From the NCBI GenBank assembly GCA_900320485.1, contig ONSO01000011.1, positions 1 to 32,873 on the forward strand: 32,873 nt of DNA. Direction: 5' to 3'. Under the pieces are notes generated by a model, which had not been told where the DNA came from, did no database searches, and saw only the letters and a list, made by a program, of their open reading frames with translations. The DNA is from an uncultured Lachnospiraceae bacterium (GTDB taxonomy: Bacteria; Bacillota; Clostridia; Lachnospirales; Lachnospiraceae). The translations under genes and the position numbers were made by a program. Positions within the stretch are counted from its first letter, which is position 1, and every line of letters begins with the position of its first letter. Positions 8,058-15,400 of the stretch are shown here, piece by piece.

Positions 8058-8968
8058 TTTTATGAGTTATAATATTATTACTTTTGAAAGGTGGTGCCCC
8101 TTATGTCTTTTAAAACAAATGATTGCCAACAGTTGTCATTCGATGACAGTTTTATGAATCTGACTGAGCGTGAAAGAAAAGCGTTAGAAGATTCCTGGGC
8201 AAAATCTTCGCCGATGAGATTTTTCCCGCGATAGATGAAGAGCGTTTTTCTGTTTAGTATAGTGATAAAGCCTCCAGACCTAATGCACCTGTAAATGTTA
8301 TTATTGGTGCACTCATCATCAAGGAACTTTTTGATTATTCTGACGATGAAATCGTTGAGAATCTGATGCTTGATCTCCACCTTCAATACGCTTTGCATAC
8401 CACAAGCTTTGCTGAACAGCCGATATCGGACAAAACTCTGAGTCGTTTCCGTAAAAGATGTTATGACTATGAGACACTTCATGGTGTGGACTTATACCAC
8501 GACTGTGTAAAAGATCTCAGCGGTAAAATCGCTAAGATAATGAAGCTGAATGGACGCATACGCCGTATGGATTCCGTTATGATAGAATCCAACATTCGTT
8601 TTCTGAGCCGTATGGAACTGATCTACACCTGTATATCCAAACTGGTTGTTTATCTTACAAAGAAGCAGCCAGATATGCTTTCTGAGCAACTAAAGCATTA
8701 CGCAGACCCGAATGATTATAACCGTATCTTCTATCATCAGAGAAATGATGATATGGAAGCAATTATTCAAACCTTGTTGACAGATAGTGACGTCTTACTG
8801 AAGTTGTGCAAAACAGATTTTGAAGAAGTAACGGAATACCAGCTTTTTATCAGATGCCTTTCAGACCAGACAGTTGTTGAAAATGATAAACGTCGTCTGA
8901 AAACCAGGGAAGATGGCACCATGAATCCGTCGGCACTTCAAAATCCATCCGATCCGGATGCAACCTAT
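8058..8968 (+). mobile_element. IS1182-family insertion sequence remnant, 3' truncated
   Basis: The left end is defined by the 47 bases shared with 453-499. The body encodes the N-terminal half of an IS1182-type transposase and stops abruptly at 8968, where it is joined to the start of an XRE-type gene on the other strand. No right terminal inverted repeat was found. It inserted 16 bases after the sugar regulator and was later cut by a second event. Confidence 0.75.
8104..8968 (+). pseudogene. IS1182-family transposase, frameshifted and truncated
   Basis: The gene begins at ATG 8104 (MSFKTNDCQQLSF…) after GAAAGGTGG. A one-base loss near 8200, in the A-run of TGGGCAAAA, shifts the frame. The shifted frame continues with FADEIFPAIDEERFSV, then hits a TAG at 8255-8257 and runs on through SDKASRPNAPVNVIIGAL…. 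The region from 8366 carries the typical ISDKTLSRFRKR and RRMDSVMIESNIR motifs and stops at NPSDPDATY (8968), where intact proteins continue into the second half of the catalytic domain. A full protein is about 500-550 aa and roughly 290 remain. At least three lesions make it inactive. Confidence 0.8.
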
Positions 8969-8991
8969 AGCTTGTTATAAGAAATCGCCAT
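8968..8991 (-). pseudogene. First 8 codons of an XRE-type HTH regulator, cut by the IS junction
   Basis: On the minus strand GGAGGT (8998-9003) lies 6 bases before ATG 8991, which opens MAISYNKL and is then terminated by TAG inside the IS sequence. MAISY(N/K)KLWKLL is the common opening of a small XRE-family repressor often found on Firmicutes mobile elements. The join falls exactly where the Trp codon would follow. The promoter and leader survive upstream (9082-9110). Confidence 0.6.
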
Positions 8992-9081
8992 ATACATACC
9001 TCCACATGATAGATATTCACTATAAAAGCAGTAATTTTGCGTGTTTACTCCGTTGTTAAATATGCCATAATTATAGCTTAT

Positions 9082-9110
9082 ATCATATCATATTTTGGAC
9101 ATTTTGTAAA
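9082..9110 (-). promoter_or_regulatory. Promoter of the truncated XRE gene
   Basis: Minus strand: -35 TTTACA (9105-9110), 17-base spacer, -10 TATGAT (9082-9087). It would give an ~84-base leader ending at the GGAGGT of the truncated gene, and transcription now runs antisense into the IS remnant. Confidence 0.5.
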
Positions 9111-9111
9111 A

Positions 9112-9162
9112 CTATATCTTCGAGTACTCAAACCAATCGTACACTTCGAATTCGTCCAATTC
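9112..9162 (-). other. Coding-like 16-codon tail, possible gene 3' end
   Basis: On the minus strand 16 open codons read ELDEFEVYDWFEYSKI before TAG at 9112-9114. An in-frame TAG also lies just upstream at 9163-9165. The acidic and aromatic composition looks like the C-terminus of a real protein separated from its body at about 9163, which could be an element junction. The protein was not identified and chance cannot be excluded. Confidence 0.25.
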
Positions 9163-9172
9163 CTAACGTGAA

Positions 9173-9201
9173 ATTTGACCGAAATCCGATTTGACCGAAA
9201 T
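9173..9201. repeat. 13-bp tandem direct repeat near the presumed ICE end
   Basis: ATTTGACCGAAAT occurs at 9173-9185 and again at 9189-9201 (period 16). A GCCCAA doublet follows at 9204-9217. It lies between the last ICE gene and the coding-like tail, where an integrase arm site or element end would be expected. No integrase is in the window to test this. Confidence 0.35.
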
Positions 9202-9218
9202 TTGCCCAACTGCCCAAT

Positions 9219-10622
9219 TTATCCCCTTATAGGCTTTGTAAATCGACAATTTGGAAAATTTGAACATCCCATAAAGCCACCGTGCGCCCCATACCGTACC
9301 TTCAATTTTCCGCCACATCGCGGGCATGTGTTTTCGTCTTTTGCCGCGGGAACAATTTTCTTCTGGACTGGAATGATTCTATCCTCATCCTTTTGTTCTT
9401 TGCTACATTTATAGCAAGTCCCATAGTTCACGCTGTTCGGTCCGCCATATGTATAGAACTCACTCTCGCCGCCAATAAAACCACATCGTTTACACTTAAT
9501 CCATCTTTTGCCATCTGGATCACGCGCCTGTTTGTCATTTCTGTCAATCTCTGCGTTAATGTTCTCCCAAAATTCAGACATGAGCCTTTCCTTTTGAGCA
9601 AGGCGCTCTTCTTCCTCAGCTTTTCTTCTTGCTTCCTCCGCTTCTTTTTCCCTCTTTTTCTGCTCTAATTGTTTACGGATTTGCTCCCTCTGTTTTTCTT
9701 CTTCAGCCCTTCGCTTTTCGGCTTCTAACCTGCGCTCGTTTTCCCTTCTGATTGCTTCCTGTCGTTCGCGCTCTCGCTGCTCTTCAATGCCTCTGCGATA
9801 TGCTTCTCGCTGTTCGCGATAGAAATCCTGTTCTTTCTGGAACTGTTCCCTTGCTGCAGCAACCTTCACAGTCACATCAACGCCGTTAATGGTCAACTTT
9901 CCTTCAGGTTCAAACCCGAACTCACTAAGTTTTCCTTTTGCTGCCATTACCGTCGTCCAGAATCCGTCCAAATCACGCTCGTATGTCAAAACCTTAAGCT
10001 CTGCTTTTTCATATTCGCGTCCTTCAATATGTAATGCAAGGCAATAGCCCTGCCACTCCTGTATCTTCATCATTCCTTCCGGTAATTGTAAATTGGTTTC
10101 TTCATTTTCCTCATCTACAATGTGAATAATATTTATGCCATTCGCATTCTGTTCCAGAATGCCAAGTTTCTCTCTGGACAAGTTAGCCCTGTGTCGGCAA
10201 TAATTCACTGCAATGCCTTGTTTTCTTGAAAGAAACGTAAATTCAAATTTCCGATCTGAATCTGAAATATCTTTGACAGGTACTCGGGCTTCCAAATCTT
10301 CGTCTTGCAACTTTTCATCAAGCCAACATTTCAAAATGACTTTTGAATTGACGGAAGTCTCTCCCTCCTCCACATATCGGCATTCATCGCTTCCATTACC
10401 GTCCAAAATCCTAAAATGCTGCTCTCGCAAATTCCTGTCCCCTGCGACCACGGTCAAGTTTGCGCCACAACCACAAGGGCAAAAAAGTTGGCGTGAACGC
10501 GCCTTCTCACGCATCCACTCAAGCCTCTCCTTATCGTTTATCTGCATTCCGTTAATAATGGTGTAGATGTATTCTATTCCTATCAATTTCCCATCACACA
10601 AGCATAAGGATCTAGTAACCAT
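9219..10622 (-). CDS. CoiA-like protein with coiled coil and two C-terminal zinc ribbons
   Basis: A 467-aa cytoplasmic protein. The start at 10622 is chosen because GGGAGGA lies 4 bases before it. Residues ~45-75 show a zinc knuckle, FCPCGCGANL, followed by REQHFRI, as in the N-terminus of CoiA-type proteins (competence-linked, nuclease-fold family). Residues ~80-225 hold the candidate nuclease core, but the family's acidic and EFQ residues are not clear and it may be inactive. Residues ~240-365 are a very charged Glu/Arg/Lys coiled coil. A CKRCGF…CYKC finger (~377-400) is followed by a topoisomerase-type finger, CPRCGGKLKV…CSNFPNC (~434-455). The design suggests DNA binding and processing. 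It lies 42 bases after the WYL gene, probably in one operon. Confidence 0.6.
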   Translation of the reverse strand: MVTRSLCLCDGKLIGIEYIYTIINGMQINDKERLEWMREKARSRQLFCPCGCGANLTVVAGDRNLREQHFRILDGNGSDECRYVEEGETSVNSKVILKCWLDEKLQDEDLEARVPVKDISDSDRKFEFTFLSRKQGIAVNYCRHRANLSREKLGILEQNANGINIIHIVDEENEETNLQLPEGMMKIQEWQGYCLALHIEGREYEKAELKVLTYERDLDGFWTTVMAAKGKLSEFGFEPEGKLTINGVDVTVKVAAAREQFQKEQDFYREQREAYRRGIEEQRERERQEAIRRENERRLEAEKRRAEEEKQREQIRKQLEQKKREKEAEEARRKAEEEERLAQKERLMSEFWENINAEIDRNDKQARDPDGKRWIKCKRCGFIGGESEFYTYGGPNSVNYGTCYKCSKEQKDEDRIIPVQKKIVPAAKDENTCPRCGGKLKVRYGAHGGFMGCSNFPNCRFTKPIRG

Positions 10623-10664
10623 ACTTCCTCCCTCAATTAGTTGCTGCATTAAATGCATTTTGAT

Positions 10665-11651
10665 CTACTTATAGGCTCCAAAAATTTCGCTAACTTCAGC
10701 CGTGTATTTCTCTTTGACTTCTTCTGGACTAACAATTCTTACCTTGGTACCAAGCGCAAATATCCATCCAAAAAATTGATCACTCACCGCAACTTCCACA
10801 ATAGTCTCCGACCACCCTTCCTTATCCGCGGGGCGAATTGAAATGTCTTTTCCAAACCAGTCTATAAACACGCCAACCAAATCATTTGAAAATGCCATCT
10901 TAACCTTTTTATTTTCACCGCCGAACATTCCAAAATTCATTTTGGAATACTTCGCAATGTCGAAATCATAGAATTCATTCTTTCCCAGACGCTTGTCTCG
11001 GGTTTCCCTGATCTTCATCATTTTGTCAACGCGAAAATGACGGATCCCTTCTCCTTCAACATATGCCACCATGTAATAATTCTCGTTTCCCCAGGTCAAA
11101 GCCCAAGGACTAGCAACATATGGTTTCTCATGTCTGGGTTCCAATTCCTTGTTTGTGTTCCACCGCATGTATTCAAAGGTGATCTGCCTGTTATCAATGA
11201 TGGCTTTATGGATTGCATCCACGATGTAATAGATGCTCTCATTCATGGTCTTAACGCGTCCTTGCACAACCACTTGGCGTTTTAGTTGCGATGCCTCGTA
11301 TTCGCTGGCAAAACTGGTAAGCTTTTTAATCAGTTCGCGGGATTTCTTCTCCGTAATAAACTTCGAGGATTGCACGGCATCCACCAGAAGTTTCAGCTCT
11401 GCTATGTCAAACTGCTTTTTTCCAACGTGATAGGCATATGCCTTGCCTTCCTTCCCCCCAATCACGTCAATGCCAAGAAGCCGCAAGGTCTCCAAATCAT
11501 CGTAGAGACTCTTGCGGTCTGCCGTTACGCCATACTCAGCTAAGTATTCCTGGATCTCAGGCATTGTTAAAGAATGCTCATCGTCGGTCTTTTCCGTCAT
11601 TATCTTGCTTAGATAGTACAATTTCAGTTTTTGATTTGTCCCCTTTGGCAT
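10665..11651 (-). CDS. WYL-domain transcriptional regulator (YafY/DeoR type)
   Basis: A 328-aa regulator. The start at 11651 follows GGGAGG by 9 bases. Residues ~1-70 form a winged HTH (LTMPEIQEYLAEYGVTADRKSLYDDLETLRLLGI). Residues ~140-210 form the WYL domain, here with VASPWALTWGNENYYMVAY and HFRVDKM. Residues ~240-328 match the WCX extension. WYL proteins bind nucleic acid or nucleotide ligands and often repress phage-defence or DNA-repair genes. It sits directly upstream of the CoiA-like gene and likely controls that gene and itself. The target is an inference. A clear promoter could not be fixed, although an AT-rich GTATAAAG lies in the gap upstream. Confidence 0.8.
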   Translation of the reverse strand: MPKGTNQKLKLYYLSKIMTEKTDDEHSLTMPEIQEYLAEYGVTADRKSLYDDLETLRLLGIDVIGGKEGKAYAYHVGKKQFDIAELKLLVDAVQSSKFITEKKSRELIKKLTSFASEYEASQLKRQVVVQGRVKTMNESIYYIVDAIHKAIIDNRQITFEYMRWNTNKELEPRHEKPYVASPWALTWGNENYYMVAYVEGEGIRHFRVDKMMKIRETRDKRLGKNEFYDFDIAKYSKMNFGMFGGENKKVKMAFSNDLVGVFIDWFGKDISIRPADKEGWSETIVEVAVSDQFFGWIFALGTKVRIVSPEEVKEKYTAEVSEIFGAYK

Positions 11652-11754
11652 ATGCGCTTACCTCCCGTGTCTCTGATTTTCCCTTATGAGAAAAGTCTTT
11701 ATACTATATATCGGCTTTTTTAGTGGGATATTTATGACACAGTATAAGCACATG

Positions 11755-11874
11755 TCACTTCGCAAACCCATCTTTCTTACAGTTCGCATAATAGGGACAT
11801 ATCATGCAAAACTTTCGACAATACTTGTTGTTCCCCTTAAGGCACCGTTTGACCCAGTAAATTAACCTCGCCAT
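11755..11874 (-). CDS. 39-aa cysteine-rich peptide
   Basis: A small gene starting at ATG 11874, with GAGGAG 9 bases before it inside the end of the HIRAN gene. Its stop is at 11755-11757. The peptide begins MARLIYWVKRCL and carries five cysteines (11, 19, 23, 26, 32) in the pattern C-x7-C-x3-C-x2-C-x5-C, core CRKFCMICPYYANCKKDG, suggesting metal binding. It is basic and has no signal peptide. The start lies just after the HIRAN stop, so the two are probably translated together. No family was recognised. The conserved-looking Cys pattern, ribosome binding site and placement support a real gene. Confidence 0.55.
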   Translation of the reverse strand: MARLIYWVKRCLKGNNKYCRKFCMICPYYANCKKDGFAK

Positions 11875-11880
11875 GACTAA

Positions 11881-12198
11881 TTACTCCTCCTCTTTTTCTG
11901 CCTTCGATGCCTTTAGCTGACACACAACGCCCCTGGAAGTGACGATCAGGATCTTGCCCTTTGCCTCATCACCTATGCGATCATATATGCGACCAGCGCT
12001 CATGCTCTCACCAAGGACGGTATAGGGGCTGTTTGCCACATAGCCAACCTTTCCAAGTCCCTTCAGTTCTACGCGGATTGCCTCTCGGTCATGCTCATTG
12101 TCCGGCTCCTTTATCAGCTTCACCTTCATGCCTGCCTTCATGAAGTCGCTGCCAAAATAATGATTGGTTCCTGCTATTGTAAAAAATATCTCCTTCAT
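11881..12198 (-). CDS. HIRAN-domain protein
   Basis: A 105-aa protein consisting almost only of a HIRAN domain. Visible marks are IFFTIAGTNHYFG, LIKEPDNEHDREAIRVEL and GKVGYVANSPYTV. HIRAN domains bind DNA ends or damaged DNA, usually as the N-terminal part of SNF2 repair helicases such as HLTF/Rad5, and stand-alone versions occur on bacterial mobile elements. The start at 12198 follows AAAGGAG by 6 bases. It is the first gene after the transfer-operon terminator and opens a separate transcription unit with the Cys-rich peptide. The C-terminus is a short Lys/Glu tail. Confidence 0.8.
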   Translation of the reverse strand: MKEIFFTIAGTNHYFGSDFMKAGMKVKLIKEPDNEHDREAIRVELKGLGKVGYVANSPYTVLGESMSAGRIYDRIGDEAKGKILIVTSRGVVCQLKASKAEKEEE

Positions 12199-12339
12199 AA
12201 TCTGCTCCTTTCAATCTTTCCAAAAATGCTTTCCCAGGATCACACCCTGCCAAAATGCGCCATAATCAAACTCTTTTTTTTTCTTAGCTTTCTGATTCTA
12301 GCTTACAAAATCTGCTGTCCCATAAAAACGCCTTATGTA

Positions 12340-12353
12340 CGAACAACTGTACG
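12340..12353. promoter_or_regulatory. Weak LexA (SOS)-like box upstream of the HIRAN gene
   Basis: CGAACAACTGTACG resembles the Firmicutes LexA box CGAAC-N4-GTTCG but has GTAC instead of GTTC in one half. It lies ~140 bases before the HIRAN start in a 210-base AT-rich leader without another gene. DNA-damage control of a HIRAN protein would make sense, but the match is imperfect. Confidence 0.25.
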
Positions 12354-12410
12354 ATTTTCATACTTTTTCAAACGAAATCCACAAAATCCACATATAAATC
12401 CAAAATTCGG

Positions 12411-12450
12411 ACAAATAAAAAAACCGTCAGCCGATTTCTCGACTGGCGGT
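12411..12450 (-). terminator. Rho-independent terminator of the transfer operon
   Basis: On the minus strand ACCGCCAGTCGA pairs with TCGGCTGACGGT (12 positions, one mismatch, one G-T) around a GAAA tetraloop and is followed by a run of seven Ts. It lies 30 bases after the stop of the methylase-helicase gene and separates the transfer operon from the HIRAN unit. Confidence 0.85.
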
Positions 12451-12479
12451 ATGTCTTTATAAAATGCTCTTGTGTCTTT

Positions 12480-15400
12480 TCATTCAAGTCCGATAGCCAC
12501 TCCTTTCGCAAACTTCGGACCGTCTAGTCCAATCACCTTCTGCCCCATTTGCGTGACAATCGTCTTGTTATCCGCTATTTGCTGCTTAACGGAGATTTTA
12601 CTCTGGCTCGGCATCTCCTCATCCATCGCGATTGGGCTGTCTCCCTTTTCATCCATGTTCAGCAAGGCATTCAATTCCGAAAGGCGGGACAGTTTTTCAT
12701 TCATCTCGCCTTCCTGAGCAAATGGCTTTTTTACTTCGACCTTCGCCGTTTCAAGCTGATGCTCCACGTTATCCAGTTTTGTTACGGCTTCTTCCAGCTT
12801 TTTCCCCATGCCCTCTAGCACGTTGTTAATTCGAGTGATGTTTCCCGAAGGGTCCAGCCCTATGTCAACTTCATGGCTTAGGCTTCCCTTGAGGGATACC
12901 GTGAAACGGTTGGTAAAAGCGTCAAAGGATGCAAGCATTGGCATTCCCATGTACTCACCAATCTCAGTAGCCGTATTCCAGCCCTTGATCTCCCTGCACA
13001 TGGCTATGATTGCCGTTCCTGCTTCCTTTCTGTCCTCAAAGGTCTTTCCCGCAACTGTCATCTTAAATCGTTCGGGATCCTCCGGCTTTTGGGAATTATA
13101 CAAGCCAATGTCTGCCTTTAGTCCCTCGATTTTGCCCTTTAATGCCGTAATCTGAGCGGGATATCTTACTGCTATGTCATCCTCCATGCGATATCGCTGG
13201 CTTGTGTGATTCGCCTTCAGGAGCTTTAATTTTGACACTTGAATGTCAAGGTCCATCTTCTCCTTGATGTAGGGATTTCCCGTTGCCAGAGCCTTTACCT
13301 CTGCATAGGACAATGCCGCATCGTCAATGTCTTCACAGCTTCTGACGGGGCTCTTGCTTGTCATGATCTGCCCAATGAATTTCTGCTTGTTCTCAATCAG
13401 CTGCCAGGAATATGCGTAGAAGGTTCCCTCCGTAACGTAACGGAAGATCTGCACCTTGGGATTCTGATTGCCTTGCCTTAGTATTCTTCCCTCCTGCTGT
13501 TCTATGTCGGATGGTCTCCAAGGCACGTCAAGATGATGCAATGCAATCAGCCTGTCCTGCACGTTGGTTCCTGCGCCCATCTTTGCCGTGGATCCAAGCA
13601 AAAAGCGAACCTGTCCGCTTCTGACCTTTGCGAACAGCTCCGCCTTTCGTGTTTCCGTATTTGCCTCATGAATGAATGCTATCTCTTCCCTTGGAACGCC
13701 TTTTGCAACGAGTTTATCCCTTATGTCATCATAAATGTTAAAGGATCCGTCTCCTTTGGGCGTTGACAGGTCGCAGAAGATCAGCTGCGTTGACTTCTTG
13801 TCCGTCGTTTCTTTCCAGATCTCATAAGCATTGTCCACGCATTTTGCGGCTTTGGAGTTTTCATCGTCTGGCAGCAAGTCAGCCATCAGTCTTTGATCTA
13901 GTGCGAGCTTCCTGCCGTCATTTGTGATCTTTAGCATGTTATCGACGGAAGGATCCACTACCTTGTTTCTGACCGCTTCCGCACGGTCTGCCAATGACTG
14001 AACCATCTTCTTTTGCGGCTCTGACGGTTTTAATACCTCATTCTTGTACTCTGCTTCCGGTACTGGCAGCTTTAGCATGTCAGGCGTCTGAATGTCAGCG
14101 GATTCCTTAAAAAGTGATATCAGTTCAGGCAAATTAAAGAATTTTGCGAACCTCGTCTTGGCGCGATATCCAGTCCCCTCCGGTGCCAGTTCTATTGCCG
14201 TCTGCGTCTCGCCAAACGTTGCCGCCCAGGAGTCAAATTGTTCCAGCCCCATCTGCTTAAGCGTTGAATACTGCAAATACCTCATGTTCGTGTACAGTTC
14301 GGTCATGCTGTTACTGATCGGCGTGCCGGTTGCAAAGGTCACGCCCTTGCCTCCGGTCAGCTCGTCAAGGTACTGGCACTTGTTAAACATGTCCTGAGAC
14401 TTCTGTGCTTCCGTCTGCGCTATGCCTGCCACATTCCGCATCTTTGTGTATAGGAACAGGTTCTTGTAATTATGACTTTCGTCAACGAACAGTCTGTCTA
14501 TGCCGAGCTGCTCAAACGTCACCACGTTATCCTTCCTGGATTCGTCATTCAGCTTATCCAGTTTTACAATAAGGGATTTCTTTGTCTTCTCCATTTCCTT
14601 GATCGTATAGCGTTCCCCTCGCTCGGCTTTTGTTAGTGCTATGGCAGTCTCGATGTCGTCAATCTGCCTCTCGATGATCTGCACCTGTCTTTCCTTCGAC
14701 ATAGGGATCTTTTCAAACTGTGAATGCCCTATGATTACGGCATCATAATCTCCCGTTGCAATTCTGGAGCAGAACTTCTTTCTGTTTGCTGGTTCAAAGT
14801 CCTTCTTAGTAGCCGCGAGGATGTTCGCCCCAGGATACAGTCTAAGGAAGTCGCTCGCCCACTGCTCCGTAAGGTGATTGGGCACTACAAAAAGGGACTT
14901 TTGGCATAATCCAAGCCTTTTACTCTCCATTGCCGCAGCCGTCATTTCAAAAGTCTTTCCCGCGCCAACGCAATGTGCCAGCAAGGTATTGTTTCCGTAC
15001 AGCACGTGTGCCACGGCATTCTTTTGGTGTGGCTTAAGTTCAATGTCGGGACTCATCCCTGGGAATTTTAAGTGTGATCCGTCATATTCCCTTGGTCTCG
15101 TGGAATTGAAAAGTTCATTGTATTTTCCCACAAGTGCCTTTCTTCTGTCCTGATCGCGAAATACCCAGTCCTTGAAGGCTTCCCGTATCATCTCCTGCTT
15201 TTGTGAAGCAAGCATGGTCTCCTTCTTATTCAGCACCCGCTTTTCCTTTCCGTCCTCCGTGATCGTGTCATATATTCTCGTATCCTTCAGGTTCAGCGAA
15301 TCCTCTAAGATCTTATAAGCATTTGCGTAGGAAGTGCCGTAAGTCGAATGCACCAGTGCATTTCCGTAATCCGCATTTTTGCCTTTTACGTTCCACTGTC

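Noticed and set aside
8058..9110. Full IS with terminal inverted repeats
   Set aside because: No convincing inverted match of the left end was found to the right of the transposase; the element is cut at 8968.
9175..9668. Two plus-strand open frames across the CoiA-like gene
   Set aside because: They mirror the zinc-finger and coiled-coil coding sequence on the other strand and show no family signature.
11735..11757. TGACA…TGTCA inverted repeat after the Cys-rich peptide as a terminator
   Set aside because: The stem is only 5 base pairs with a long loop and no T-run directly after it.
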